Positions 1 to 8,400 of a DNA stretch of 8,400 nucleotides are shown here, piece by piece. Below the pieces are notes generated by a model. It did no database searches. It was not told the DNA's origin and saw only the letters and a list, made by a program, of their open reading frames with translations. The position numbers and the translations under genes are program-made. This DNA is from an uncultured Verrucomicrobia subdivision 3 bacterium (GTDB taxonomy: Bacteria > Verrucomicrobiota > Verrucomicrobiae > Limisphaerales > UBA11358): positions 1 to 8,400 of the forward strand of contig CAINDH010000187.1 in the NCBI GenBank assembly GCA_903847285.1, written 5' to 3'. Position 1 is the stretch's first letter. Each line of letters starts with the position of its first letter.

Positions 1-57
1 ATGGACAAAGAAACAACGAAACCATAAAATCAAACCAATGCTCGGACTAACAAATCA
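1..57. other. AT-rich leader upstream of the HEAT-repeat gene
   Basis: This short AT-rich stretch precedes the first gene. In the frame of the HEAT gene a stop (TAA at 25-27) closes any upstream extension, and a second frame closes with TAA at 48-50. The third frame stays open from base 2 until a TAG near 110. Any of these could be the end of a preceding gene lying left of the window, but the residues they encode are not recognisable. I see no convincing Shine-Dalgarno motif in front of the GTG at 58 and no clear promoter boxes. The stretch is too short to say more. Confidence 0.3.
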
Positions 58-1500
58 GTGGTCCAGAAAAGCGAACCCTCTCAAGCGGAAAACGTGGGGG
101 GAGCGTTAGAAAAAATTCGGTTTATCGCAACGAAGTTTGACTTGGCTGAACTGGGATCTAAATTCGTGCCGTTCTTGAACAGCTCGAATACCACAATTCA
201 ATACGTTGCACTTTCAGCGATAGGTGAATTGAAGCCAGCCAACTGCGCTGGCCAGGTGGCTAAACTGCTTTCGTGTGACGAATGGCCTATCGGCAGATCG
301 GCGCTTGATACCTTGGTCAAACTCCATGCGCCCGAAGCCATCCCAACTCTTGTGACCCGCTTGGATAATGCAGATGGAGTTCAACGTTACATTGCTATAA
401 AAAACCTCGCCGAAATTGGTTGCCGAGATGCTGCTCCAGCACTTGCCAGTCATTTTGGAAAGGAGACGGGAGATATGCGTTACTGGATCATAGATGCCCT
501 CGGGAAAATAGGGGCAATTCCCGAACTACATCTGCTGCTGACCAACCAGCCTACGGTTGCTCAGCAAGGCCAAATTTTAGCCTGGCTGGCCCACTTGAAT
601 GATGGGCAAACAATGCCAGACACCGCGCAGCTTGTTATTGAAGGAGGCAGAATTGACACAGCAACAATAAGACAAGCGTTGGTGAAAATAGCTGCGGTTG
701 AAATTTGCCCCGTGCTGGCTATGAAATTGAGGGAAGGAAAACTCCGCAACGGTGAACCAATTGACAACGCCCTCTGCCGAGATGCTGCATTGTTTATGGC
801 GCAGCTTGGAAGCAGAGAGGCAATCCCCTTTCTTTGCAGGTTTGTGCCGCTTAATCTCCCACATCCGGTCATGCAGATGTCAGGCGGCAAAACGTGGCGC
901 AGTTCAACATCCACTCATGAGGAAGTCGAACGAGATCGAGTTGTAGAAGCTCTTGGTCAACTGCGCGCCGAAGCGGCGGCAACCAACTTGATACCTTTGC
1001 AAGATGTAAATGTCGCCGGAACTGTCTATTCGGTTCGCATCGCAGACGTTGCGCTTTCCAGAATCGGCAATCGGGAGAGCATTCCGGTGCTGTTGGACCA
1101 CGCGCAAGATACATCCAACCCTGTTCAAAGTCAGATATTGTTGAATCTCAATGTGGCTCTGGACGAGAGATTGTGGAATCAAGTGGAGGAATCAACTTTT
1201 CAATGGCTTTATGTGATGACGATTGATGCCATTGCAGCAAAGATAACAACTGATTCTAAAATTGCCGTGACGATTGATTATCGTCCCCCGGACGAAAAAT
1301 CCTGGCCGAAAGCCAATAGTCATGTTGGAAACGTGAAACTTGGTTTGGAGCAAATTATCAGTGCTTTAAGCAGAACTGAAAAAACACCATATACCGCAAT
1401 CATCAGAAACAAGACTATTCATGTTCTTCCGGTAGACGAGGCAATTAAAGAATGGAGAACATTGATCAGCCAAAAAAAGCTAATTAAATCAAACAAATGA
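58..1500 (+). CDS. HEAT-repeat protein with STN-like C-terminal segment, coupled to a histidine kinase
   Basis: The predicted protein has 480 residues. Residues about 35-360 form successive helical pairs of roughly 30 residues in the EZ-HEAT (PBS-lyase-like) style, with recurring cores such as 'ALSAIGEL' (51-58), 'AIKNLAEIG' (113-121), 'IIDALGKIG' (144-152), 'VVEALGQL' (295-302) and 'VALSRIGNRESIPVLL' (331-346). HEAT solenoids are usually protein-binding scaffolds, so a partner-binding role is inferred. Residues about 380-460 differ: a helix, 'KIAVTIDY', a second helix containing 'LEQIISAL', then two strands ending 'TIHVLPV'. This order resembles the short STN-type domain of secretins and TonB receptors, an uncertain match. 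No signal peptide or membrane segment is visible, so the product as called is cytoplasmic. The GTG start at 58 is the first possible start after an in-frame stop at 25 but lacks a clear ribosome-binding site; GTG at 94 is an alternative. The stop overlaps the kinase start (ATGA, 1497-1500). Five sampled 60-base lines give about 44% GC, against about 60% in the kinase gene, which may indicate a different origin. The precise function is unknown. Confidence 0.8.
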   Translation: MVQKSEPSQAENVGGALEKIRFIATKFDLAELGSKFVPFLNSSNTTIQYVALSAIGELKPANCAGQVAKLLSCDEWPIGRSALDTLVKLHAPEAIPTLVTRLDNADGVQRYIAIKNLAEIGCRDAAPALASHFGKETGDMRYWIIDALGKIGAIPELHLLLTNQPTVAQQGQILAWLAHLNDGQTMPDTAQLVIEGGRIDTATIRQALVKIAAVEICPVLAMKLREGKLRNGEPIDNALCRDAALFMAQLGSREAIPFLCRFVPLNLPHPVMQMSGGKTWRSSTSTHEEVERDRVVEALGQLRAEAAATNLIPLQDVNVAGTVYSVRIADVALSRIGNRESIPVLLDHAQDTSNPVQSQILLNLNVALDERLWNQVEESTFQWLYVMTIDAIAAKITTDSKIAVTIDYRPPDEKSWPKANSHVGNVKLGLEQIISALSRTEKTPYTAIIRNKTIHVLPVDEAIKEWRTLISQKKLIKSNK

Positions 1501-3476
1501 AACGCGTCGCGCTGGTTTTTGTGGTCGCCGTGCTGGTGCCGAGCCTCGTGCTCGCGTGGCTGGCCGTGCGCTCGCTGCGCGACCAGCAGTTCCTGCTCGA
1601 ACGCCAGCAATCGCTCCTCTGCCAACGCGTGACGGATGCCCTCGCGCAAAACATCTCCGACCATCTCGCACAACAGCAGCAGGAATTCAGCGCGCAGGTT
1701 GAGAATCTCGTCGGCGATTCGGATGCGCGCAACATTGGCAGCCAGTTTGACGCACAAATCCGCCAGCACTGGCCGCTGGCCGAGGTCGGCTTCTGCGTCA
1801 CGCGTTCGGGAAAAATTCTCTCGCCATTGTCCAACGCCCGCGACGAGGCAAAAAGATTCAATTCGGACAACGGCGCGTTTCTCGGCAACCGCGAAACCGC
1901 CGAGGTCTATGGCAACATCAACACCGTCGCAAACAGTTCCCCGGACTACGCTAGCAGCAGCGGCGGAAACCGGGCGGGTCGCAATTACGGTTTCAATAAT
2001 TCAGTCAGCAGCCAGAAGCAAGTTTCGCAGTCACTGGCCTTTGCGAACGCCGCTGCCCCACCAGCGAAAGAAAAGTTGGAACTCGACAGTGCAGCCAAGA
2101 AAGTGAGCGAGGATAAAATCCAATCCGACCAGCAACCCGCATCGATCGCCGCCAGCAGTGCCGTCAGCCAACAGCATTCGCCGAACGCCTACAATTACAA
2201 GGCGCAGACGCGCAAGGTCACGCCGCAGAACGAAGCCTTCCAGCAATTCAAGGACGTGGCGGACGATGAGCAAAAAAATCTTTCCCGCGTGGTTCCCGCC
2301 GAGGGCGAGTTCAGCCAGCTCATCGGCAGCGGCACGGATGGGATGCTCGCGCGGTTTCTGCAAAACAAACTCAGGCTGATGTTCTGGCACCGGCTCAATC
2401 GCGAACCTGATCTGATTTTCGGTGCGCAACTGAACCTGCCGCGCGTCGTGGACGGCCTCCGCGAACTCGTGCAGGCCGACCCGGAATTGCGCGATGAGAT
2501 TTGTGTCGCCCTGCTCGACGACAACGCCAAACCCGTCCTGATCTCACCCAATAAATTTCAAGCGAACTGGAAACACCCGTTCGTCGCCACTGAAATCGGC
2601 GACGCACTACCGCATTGGGAAATCGCCGCGTATCTCATCAATCCCGCCGCGCTCACACAGGCTGCGCACACCGCCCGGCTAGCGCTTGGTCTGCTCATTG
2701 CCGTGCTGGTGCTCGCCATTGGCATCGGAAGCTGGCTCATCGTCAGCAGCCTGAATTCCGAACTGAAGCTCGCGCGACAGAAGACCGACTTCGTCAGTAA
2801 CGTATCGCACGAACTCAAGACGCCGCTCACGTCCATCCGTATGTTCTCCGAACTGCTAGCCGAAGGCCGCGTCACTGACGCCACCAAGCAAAAATCCTAT
2901 CTTAACATCATCACCGCCGAAGCTGCGCGACTCACGCGGCTCATTAACAACGTCCTCGATTTCTCGCGCATGGAAAGTGGTGAGAAGAAATACAACTTTC
3001 AGCCGTGCGATTTGACGGAGGTCACCCGCTCTACCGCCGAAACTTTCCGCCCGCATCTAGAAGCAAATGGATTCAAGTTCGATTGCGAACTGCACGCCAT
3101 GCCAATTTTAATTCGTGGCGATGCCGACGCTTTATCGCAGATAATCGTCAACCTGTTATCGAACGCGGAGAAGTATTCCAACGCTGCGAGGGAAATCACG
3201 ATTCAATTCGCCCAGAAGCAGTCGCCACTGCCACATGCCGAAATCAAAGTGCGGGACCGTGGCTCCGGCGTGCAGCATGGCTGCGAGGAAAAGATTTTCG
3301 AAAAATTTTACCGTGCGCACGATTTATTGAGCAGCGGCATTCAGGGTTCGGGACTTGGCCTGACGATCGCCCGCCAGATCGCCCGCGCGCACGGTGGTGA
3401 CGTGGTCTGCGAACCGCGAGATGGCGGCGGAAGTTGTTTTGTGCTGCGAATTCCGATTTCAGGAGAATTGAAATGA
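1497..3476 (+). CDS. Membrane sensor histidine kinase, HisKA/HATPase_c type
   Basis: The 659-residue protein should autophosphorylate on a histidine and pass the phosphate to the response regulator encoded next to it. Residues 4-23 form an uncleaved-looking membrane anchor and residues about 394-417 a second membrane helix, which leaves about 370 residues outside the cytoplasm. That part begins with a long Q-rich helix (25-75). Two blocks that look like halves of a PAS/Cache-type sensor fold (about 88-112 and 291-380) flank a low-complexity S/N/Q/A-rich stretch (about 140-250). No HAMP domain is seen: the HisKA helix starts almost directly after the second membrane helix. Catalytic motifs are intact: H-box 'SHELKTPL' with His438, N-box 'NLLSNAEKYS' (552-561), G1 'DRGSG' (587-591), F-box 'IFEKFYR' (600-606) and G2 'GSGLGL' (617-622). 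The start ATG overlaps the HEAT gene stop with no good ribosome-binding site of its own (the bases before it are nearly all A/T), so translation is probably coupled. The stimulus cannot be told from sequence. Confidence 0.95.
   Translation: MKRVALVFVVAVLVPSLVLAWLAVRSLRDQQFLLERQQSLLCQRVTDALAQNISDHLAQQQQEFSAQVENLVGDSDARNIGSQFDAQIRQHWPLAEVGFCVTRSGKILSPLSNARDEAKRFNSDNGAFLGNRETAEVYGNINTVANSSPDYASSSGGNRAGRNYGFNNSVSSQKQVSQSLAFANAAAPPAKEKLELDSAAKKVSEDKIQSDQQPASIAASSAVSQQHSPNAYNYKAQTRKVTPQNEAFQQFKDVADDEQKNLSRVVPAEGEFSQLIGSGTDGMLARFLQNKLRLMFWHRLNREPDLIFGAQLNLPRVVDGLRELVQADPELRDEICVALLDDNAKPVLISPNKFQANWKHPFVATEIGDALPHWEIAAYLINPAALTQAAHTARLALGLLIAVLVLAIGIGSWLIVSSLNSELKLARQKTDFVSNVSHELKTPLTSIRMFSELLAEGRVTDATKQKSYLNIITAEAARLTRLINNVLDFSRMESGEKKYNFQPCDLTEVTRSTAETFRPHLEANGFKFDCELHAMPILIRGDADALSQIIVNLLSNAEKYSNAAREITIQFAQKQSPLPHAEIKVRDRGSGVQHGCEEKIFEKFYRAHDLLSSGIQGSGLGLTIARQIARAHGGDVVCEPRDGGGSCFVLRIPISGELK
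3461..3466 (+). promoter_or_regulatory. Ribosome-binding site of the response regulator
   Basis: AGGAGA lies seven bases (counted from the AGGAG core) before the ATG at 3473, inside the end of the kinase gene. This decides the regulator start at 3473 rather than an upstream in-frame start at 3434, which would add residues unrelated to the receiver fold. Confidence 0.8.
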
Positions 3477-4177
3477 AGACCAAAATTTTAATCGTCGAGG
3501 ATGACCCGCACATTCTGCTGGGACTCGAAGAAGTCTTGAAAAGCGAAGGATACGAGACCGCGTCGTGCAATCGTGGCGATGAAGCCGTCGCCGCCGTCGG
3601 CAAATTCAAGCCGACTCTTATCGTGCTCGACGTGATGTTGCCGGGCGCAAGCGGGTATGACATCTGCAAGCAGCTACGGACCAAAAAAACCTCCACACCC
3701 ATCCTCATGCTTACCGCCAAGGGGCAGGAGATTGACAAAGTCGTCGGCCTCGACCTTGGCGCGGATGATTACGTTACCAAACCGTTCGGTGTGCGCGAAC
3801 TGCTCGCGCGTATCCAAGCCTTACTGCGCCGGAGCGCTAGCAATGGCAATTCCGTTTCAGACAAGGCCCTGAATGAGAAGTCCTTCAAAATTGGCGATGC
3901 GACGATTGATCCGAAAACGTTTCAAGTGAAACGCAGCAAGGCGGTCGAAGAACTCACGGCGAAAGAATTGAAATTGCTGCAAGTTTTTCACGCGCACGCG
4001 GGCGCGGTGTTGTCGCGCGACAAACTACTGAACGAAGTCTGGGGCTATAATTATTACGGCACGACGCGCACGCTCGACCAGGTCATTGTGCAACTCCGAA
4101 AAAAAATCGGCGACAACGGCGGTGAACCGAAATATCTGCTTACCATCCACGGCGTCGGCTACAAACTCGTCGTTTGA
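3473..4177 (+). CDS. OmpR/PhoB-family response regulator
   Basis: This 234-residue cytoplasmic transcription factor is the evident partner of the preceding kinase. The receiver domain (about 1-120) has the acidic pocket Glu9/Asp10/Asp11 in 'ILIVEDD', the phospho-acceptor Asp53 in 'VLDVMLPG', Thr81 in 'MLTAKG' and Lys103 in 'VTKPF', so all residues needed for phosphorylation and switching are present. A short Ser/Asn-rich linker (121-135) leads to a winged-helix DNA-binding domain (about 137-234) with 'LTAKELKLL' (161-169), a recognition helix around 'TTRTLDQVIVQLRKKIG' (197-213) and the terminal wing hairpin 'YLLTIHGVGYKLVV'. Length is normal for the family. The ATG overlaps the kinase stop (ATGA, 3473-3476), the third gene of a coupled series, so kinase and regulator should be made together. 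The target genes are unknown; nothing in the sequence ties it to the convergent gltBD operon or to a named system such as PhoB, so no symbol is given. Confidence 0.96.
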   Translation: MKTKILIVEDDPHILLGLEEVLKSEGYETASCNRGDEAVAAVGKFKPTLIVLDVMLPGASGYDICKQLRTKKTSTPILMLTAKGQEIDKVVGLDLGADDYVTKPFGVRELLARIQALLRRSASNGNSVSDKALNEKSFKIGDATIDPKTFQVKRSKAVEELTAKELKLLQVFHAHAGAVLSRDKLLNEVWGYNYYGTTRTLDQVIVQLRKKIGDNGGEPKYLLTIHGVGYKLVV

Positions 4178-4182
4178 AAATA

Positions 4183-4213
4183 AAAAACCGCCGGAAAAAT
4201 TCCGGCGGTTTTT
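4183..4213. terminator. Bidirectional intrinsic terminator between converging operons
   Basis: A perfect inverted repeat has 14-base arms, 4183-4196 and 4200-4213, with a GC-rich core CCGCCGG pairing with CCGGCGG and a three-base loop (4197-4199). The outer part of each arm is an A run on the left and a T run on the right, so transcripts from either strand form a hairpin followed by a U tract. It lies five bases after the response regulator stop and 14 bases after the gltD stop on the other strand, the expected place for ending both transcripts. Confidence 0.92.
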
Positions 4214-4227
4214 GCTCAACTAAATTC

Positions 4228-5712
4228 TTACGGTAAATCCGTTGCGCCCATCAGGAAGCGGTCGCACTCGCGCGCGGCGCCACGGCCTTCATTGAATGCC
4301 CACACGACGAGGCTCTGGCCGCGACGACAATCGCCGCAGGCAAAAATCTTCGCGTGGTTCGTGGTGTATTTCTCGAAGTCGGCCTTCGCATTGCTGCGCA
4401 CGTCACGTTCGATGCCGAGCGTTTCGAGCAACGGCTGTTCCGGGCCCATAAAACCCATCGCGAGCAAGACGAGTTGCGCGGGCAAAACTTTTTCCGTGCC
4501 GGGAATGGGCTGCGGGCCGAACACGCCCTTGTCGTTCGCCTTCCATACCACATCCACAACATGAACGGCTTTCACGTGGCCGTTAGCATCTGCCTCAAAT
4601 TTTGTCGCGGTCTTCAGATAGACGCGTGGGTCGCCACCAAATTTCGCTGAAGACTCTTCCTGTCCATAGTCGAGCTTGTAAGTCTTGGGCCATTCCGGCC
4701 ATGGATTGTTCGCGGCGCGTTCGAGCGGCGGTTGCGCCATGATTTCCAATTGAACGAGCGATTTGCAGCCGTGCCGAACCGACGTGCCGACGCAGTCCGT
4801 GCCGGTGTCGCCACCGCCGATGACCACAACGTCTTTGTCAGCCGCCGAGATTTGAGCGTCGGGTTTATTTCCGTCGAGCAAATTCTTGGTGTTCGCGGTG
4901 AGAAATTCCATCGCGAAGTGGATGCCTTTCAACTGACGGCCCTCAATCGGCAAATCGCGCGGCTTGGTTGCGCCGGTGGCGAGGATGACGGCGTCAAAAT
5001 CCTTCAACAACCTATCGGTCGGAAGATTTTTCCCGACCTCGGTGTTGCAGACAAATTTTACGCCTTCTTTTTCCAGCAAGTCGAGACGGCGCTGGACGAC
5101 TTCCTTTTTATCGAGCTTCATGTTGGGTATGCCATACATGAGCAAGCCGCCGGGGCGGTCAGCGCGTTCAAAGACGGTGACTTCGTGGCCAGCCTTGTTC
5201 AATTGTGCAGCGGCAGAAAGTCCGGCGGGACCCGAACCGACAACGGCAACCTTTTTACCAGTGCGCTTTTTCGGCGCTTCCGCGACGACCCAGCCATTTT
5301 CCCAGCCGTGGTCAATGATGCTGACCTCGATGTTCTTGATGGTGACAGCGGGTTCTTTCATGCCCAGCACGCAAGAACCTTCACACGGAGCCGGACAAAC
5401 GCGACCGGTGAACTCGGGGAAATTATTCGTCTTGTGCAGGCGATCCAGCGCCTCACGCCACAGGCCGCGATAAACCAAATCATTCCATTCGGGAATGAGA
5501 TTGTGAATCGGGCAGCCGCTGGCCATGCCGCTGACAATCTGGCCAGTATGGCAGAACGGAATGCCGCAATCCATGCAGCGCGCGCCCTGTTTCTTCAGGT
5601 CGGCCTCGGACTGATGCAGGTGAATTTCCTTCCAGTCCGCAATGCGTGACAGCGGTGTGCGATCAGCGGGCAATTCGCGTTTGAACTCTAAAAATCCAGT
5701 TGGTTTTCCCAT
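4228..5712 (-). CDS. gltD: Glutamate synthase [NADPH] small (beta) subunit
   Basis: The 494-residue cytoplasmic flavoprotein takes electrons from NADPH via FAD and passes them through iron-sulphur clusters to the large subunit, which makes glutamate from glutamine and 2-oxoglutarate. The N-terminal domain carries the cysteine set for two [4Fe-4S] clusters: Cys46, Cys49, Cys54 and Cys67, then Cys106, Cys110 and Cys114 in 'CPAPCEGSC'. The FAD-binding Rossmann motif '[12 protein letters not shown]' is at 157-168, followed by '[15 protein letters not shown]' (182-196). The NADPH-binding motif '[12 protein letters not shown]' is at 296-307. The C-terminal FAD contact '[16 protein letters not shown]' is at 457-472. 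Length and order match the bacterial GltD family, and the start gives the usual opening '[10 protein letters not shown]'. Only a weak purine-rich stretch precedes the start. It follows gltB by 25 bases, so the two are co-transcribed. The 3' end faces the response regulator across a shared terminator. No missing residue was noticed. Confidence 0.97.
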   Translation of the reverse strand: MGKPTGFLEFKRELPADRTPLSRIADWKEIHLHQSEADLKKQGARCMDCGIPFCHTGQIVSGMASGCPIHNLIPEWNDLVYRGLWREALDRLHKTNNFPEFTGRVCPAPCEGSCVLGMKEPAVTIKNIEVSIIDHGWENGWVVAEAPKKRTGKKVAVVGSGPAGLSAAAQLNKAGHEVTVFERADRPGGLLMYGIPNMKLDKKEVVQRRLDLLEKEGVKFVCNTEVGKNLPTDRLLKDFDAVILATGATKPRDLPIEGRQLKGIHFAMEFLTANTKNLLDGNKPDAQISAADKDVVVIGGGDTGTDCVGTSVRHGCKSLVQLEIMAQPPLERAANNPWPEWPKTYKLDYGQEESSAKFGGDPRVYLKTATKFEADANGHVKAVHVVDVVWKANDKGVFGPQPIPGTEKVLPAQLVLLAMGFMGPEQPLLETLGIERDVRSNAKADFEKYTTNHAKIFACGDCRRGQSLVVWAFNEGRGAARECDRFLMGATDLP

Positions 5713-5737
5713 CTTTGGTTTTTCTTCGGGTTAAATT

Positions 5738-8400
5738 TTAGTGTCCGCCCTTTACATTTTCCTCGAACGCAGCCATAACGGCTTCGTCACCGGTCAAGCC
5801 TTGCGACTGCACTTTCTTGAGCGACAGCAACACGCGTTTGAAATCTTGCGGCATTACTTTGACGAACTTCGGAATAAAGTTTTTCCAGTCAGCCAGAATC
5901 GTCGCAGCACGTTCGCTATTGGTGTAGGCTTGGTGGCGCTGGATCAACTTCCAAACCTGTTCGATCTCGTCGGCGTCTTCGAGTTTCTCGAGTGCGACAA
6001 GCTCCATGTTGCAACGACCGGCAAAATCTCCGGCCTCATCCAGAACGTAGGCGATGCCACCGCTCATGCCGGCGGCAAAGTTGCGTCCAGACTTGCCGAG
6101 TATCACAACGCGTCCGCCGGTCATATATTCGCAGCCGTGGTCGCCGACGCCTTCAACAACCGCGTTGACGCCGGAGTTGCGGACGGCGAAGCGTTCACCT
6201 GCCACGCCGCGCACAAAAATTTCGCCCGCCGTCGCGCCGTAAAGCGCCACGTTGCCAATGATGATGTTGTCGTCAGCCTTGAACGTCGAAGCCTTCGGTG
6301 GATAGACGATGAGTTTGCCGCCGCTCAAGCCTTTGCCAAAATAGTCATTCGCATCGCCTTCGAGTTCGTGCGTCATTCCCTTGGGCATGAATGCGCCAAA
6401 GCTCTGACCGGCGCTGCCGTTGAATTTCAACAGCACCGTGTCTTCAGGCAGACCGGCGGGGCCGTGCTTCTTCGTGATCTCGCTGCCAACAATCGTGCCG
6501 ACGACGCGGTTTACGTTGATAATGGGCAGTTCGGCGCGGACTTTTTCGCCGCGCTCAATCGCAGGTTTGCAAATCTCCAAAAGCTTGGTCACGTCCAAAG
6601 ATTTTTCCAAACCATGATCCTGATCTTGCGAGCGGAAACGCCCGACGTCCGCGCCCATGTCGGGACGATGCAAAATCGGCGTGAGGTCGAGGCCGCTGGC
6701 TTTCCAATGCTCGATGGCTTTCCACGGAATCAATTTGTCCGTGCGGCCAACCATGTCTTCGAGTTTACGGAAACCGAGCTTGGCCATGATTTCGCGGAGT
6801 TCCATCGCGATGAAGCGCATGAAATTCACGACGTGATCCGCCTCGCCGGTGAAACGTTTGCGTAGGCGCGGGTCTTGTGTGGCCACGCCAACGGGACACG
6901 TGTTCAGATGACAGACGCGCATCATGATGCAACCCATCACGACAAGCGGCGCGGTGGCAAAACCAAATTCTTCCGCGCCGAGCAGCGCGGCGATGGCGAC
7001 GTCGCGGCCAGTTTTCAACTGGCCGTCCGCTTCGACATAAATGCGGCTGCGCAGATTGTTCAACACGAGCGTCTGGTGCGCTTCGGCCAAGCCAAGTTCC
7101 CACGGTCCACCCGCGTGTTTGATGGATGAGAGCGGCGACGCGCCCGTGCCGCCATCATGGCCGGAAATCAAAACGACATCCGCGTGCGCCTTGGCGACAC
7201 CCGCCGCGACCGTGCCGACGCCGACTTCTGCAACAAGCTTGACGCTGACGCGCGCATTGCGGTTGGCGTTTTTAAGGTCATGAATCAGCTCCGCCAAATC
7301 TTCGATGGAGTAAATGTCATGATGCGGCGGCGGTGAAATCAAGCCGACGCCAGCCGTCGTGCCGCGCGTTTTGGCAATGTCCGGGAAAACTTTTTTGCCG
7401 GGCAGTTCGCCGCCTTCGCCGGGCTTCGCACCCTGCGCCATCTTGATCTGAATCTCGCGCGCGTTGACAAGGTAATTGCTAGTTACGCCGAAACGCCCGC
7501 TGGCGACTTGTTTGATCGCAGAATTTTTTGAATCGCCGTTCGTTTCTAGAACGTAGCGTGCGGGATCTTCGCCGCCTTCGCCGGTGTTGGATTTTCCGCC
7601 AAGGCGGTTCATCGCGACGGCGAGGGTCTCGTGCGCTTCCTTGGAGATCGAACCGTAGCTCATCGCACCGGTCTTGAAACGCTTCACGATGCTCTCGACA
7701 GATTCCACTTCTTCGAGCGGGATGCTCTGCTCGAACTTGAAATCGAGCAAACCGCGTAACGTGCAAAGTGATTTCGCGCGGTCGTTGATGAGGTCGGCGT
7801 ATTCGCGGTAAATCTTTTCGCTGCCGAGGCGACAGGCGGTCTGCAATTTGTGGATCGTCTGCGGATTGAACAGATGCTGTTCGCCGCCGTCGCGCCATTG
7901 ATACTGACCACCAGCATCCAGCTCGTTGTTGACCGATTCACGTGGGAACGCGCGGCGATGCCGCGAAAGCGCTTCCTCAGCAATGACATTAAGACCAATC
8001 CCCTGAATGCGGGTCGGCGTCCAGGTGAAATATTTTTCCACGACCTCGCTGTTGATGCCGACGGCCTCAAAAATTTGCGCACCGCGATAACTTTGCACCG
8101 TGGAGATGCCCATCTTGGCCATGGTCTTGACCACGCCTTTGATAGCGGCCTTGATGAATTTCTTCACCGCCGTCTTGTGATCGGTCTTGAGCAGCAAGCC
8201 TTCCTTGATGAGGTCATCAATGGATTCGTAGGCCAGATAGGGATTGATCGCACTGCAACCATAACCGATGAGCAATGCGAAGTGATGCACCTCGCGCGGT
8301 TCGCCGGATTCCAGCACGAGGCCGGTGCGGCCACGCGTGCCGGTGCGGATGAGATGATGGTGCAGGCCGGCGGTCGCGAGCAGCGCAGGAATCGGCGCCA
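5738..8400 (-). CDS. gltB: Glutamate synthase [NADPH] large (alpha) subunit, N-terminal part outside the window
   Basis: The 3' 886 codons of gltB are visible, and the frame stays open to the right edge, where it still reads family sequence ('[20 protein letters not shown]'). The usual protein is about 1,500 residues, so some 600 or more are missing, including the class II glutaminase domain with its N-terminal cysteine. Present are the end of the central domain (around 8000-8400), the FMN-binding synthase barrel from '[16 protein letters not shown]' near 7620-7680 through '[20 protein letters not shown]' near 7110-7170, and the [3Fe-4S] cysteines in C-x5-C-x4-C spacing (codons at 6929-6931, 6911-6913, 6896-6898). 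The C-terminal beta-helix (about 5990-6530) has glycine-rich turns such as '[17 protein letters not shown]'. The enzyme condenses ammonia, released from glutamine and channelled internally, with 2-oxoglutarate to give glutamate. The adjacent gltD marks it as the NADPH type rather than the ferredoxin type. A GTG at 8315-8317 opens a shorter frame but is only an internal valine codon. Promoter and regulation lie outside the window. Confidence 0.97.
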   Translation of the reverse strand, partial: APIPALLATAGLHHHLIRTGTRGRTGLVLESGEPREVHHFALLIGYGCSAINPYLAYESIDDLIKEGLLLKTDHKTAVKKFIKAAIKGVVKTMAKMGISTVQSYRGAQIFEAVGINSEVVEKYFTWTPTRIQGIGLNVIAEEALSRHRRAFPRESVNNELDAGGQYQWRDGGEQHLFNPQTIHKLQTACRLGSEKIYREYADLINDRAKSLCTLRGLLDFKFEQSIPLEEVESVESIVKRFKTGAMSYGSISKEAHETLAVAMNRLGGKSNTGEGGEDPARYVLETNGDSKNSAIKQVASGRFGVTSNYLVNAREIQIKMAQGAKPGEGGELPGKKVFPDIAKTRGTTAGVGLISPPPHHDIYSIEDLAELIHDLKNANRNARVSVKLVAEVGVGTVAAGVAKAHADVVLISGHDGGTGASPLSSIKHAGGPWELGLAEAHQTLVLNNLRSRIYVEADGQLKTGRDVAIAALLGAEEFGFATAPLVVMGCIMMRVCHLNTCPVGVATQDPRLRKRFTGEADHVVNFMRFIAMELREIMAKLGFRKLEDMVGRTDKLIPWKAIEHWKASGLDLTPILHRPDMGADVGRFRSQDQDHGLEKSLDVTKLLEICKPAIERGEKVRAELPIINVNRVVGTIVGSEITKKHGPAGLPEDTVLLKFNGSAGQSFGAFMPKGMTHELEGDANDYFGKGLSGGKLIVYPPKASTFKADDNIIIGNVALYGATAGEIFVRGVAGERFAVRNSGVNAVVEGVGDHGCEYMTGGRVVILGKSGRNFAAGMSGGIAYVLDEAGDFAGRCNMELVALEKLEDADEIEQVWKLIQRHQAYTNSERAATILADWKNFIPKFVKVMPQDFKRVLLSLKKVQSQGLTGDEAVMAAFEENVKGGH

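Noticed and set aside
1..27. A tiny frame ATG...TAA of eight codons at the very start of the window
   Set aside because: It is too short to judge, has no ribosome-binding site in view, and may simply be the end of a gene lying to the left.
3434..3472. An upstream in-frame start that would extend the response regulator by 13 residues
   Set aside because: The AGGAG at 3461, the ATGA overlap and the standard receiver opening all support the ATG at 3473.
4732..5649. A 305-codon open frame on the plus strand opposite gltD
   Set aside because: It lies wholly antisense to a gene with intact cofactor motifs, its product has no recognisable domain, and it is explained by the GC-rich third positions of gltD.
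3473..5712. Two-component system as a regulator of the adjacent glutamate synthase genes
   Set aside because: The operons converge and are separated by a terminator, and the gltB promoter lies outside the window, so adjacency gives no evidence of control.
5741..6865. A 374-codon open frame on the plus strand opposite gltB
   Set aside because: It is antisense to the well-conserved FMN and beta-helix parts of gltB. The translation looks like a codon-usage shadow (rich in His, Arg, Phe and Ala, no fold recognised).

Overview
The window carries four complete or nearly complete genes plus one gene cut by the window edge, on two converging transcription units. The organism looks like a Gram-negative-type heterotroph, most likely Verrucomicrobiota of the Pedosphaera/Limisphaerales kind. 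I base this on remembered resemblance of the histidine kinase N-terminus and of the GltB/GltD proteins, on the roughly 60% GC of most genes, and on the HEAT-repeat protein style. No marker gene is present, so the taxonomy is an inference.

Left half, plus strand (about 58-4177): a HEAT-repeat protein, a membrane sensor histidine kinase without a visible HAMP domain, and an OmpR/PhoB-type response regulator. Each junction is a 4-base ATGA stop/start overlap, so the three genes look like one translationally coupled operon. The kinase and regulator form an orthodox two-component pair (phospho-acceptors His438 and Asp53). The HEAT gene is clearly more AT-rich than its neighbours and is the least understood element. 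It has a C-terminal segment that resembles an STN/secretin-type short domain.

Middle (4183-4213): a near-ideal hairpin with A/T flanks lies in the 50-base gap between converging genes and should act as a terminator in both directions.

Right half, minus strand (4228-8400): gltD (NADPH-glutamate synthase small subunit, complete) lies downstream of gltB (large subunit, its N-terminal part beyond the right edge). They are 25 bases apart and form a normal gltBD operon that makes glutamate from glutamine and 2-oxoglutarate. All expected cofactor motifs are intact. Nothing links the two-component system to nitrogen control apart from adjacency.

No RNA genes, insertion sequences, CRISPR arrays or origins were seen, and no stretch over 300 bases lacks a gene. 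I did not find a convincing previously undescribed system. The points most worth a second look are the compositionally odd HEAT gene coupled to the kinase and the interrupted sensor domain of the kinase.
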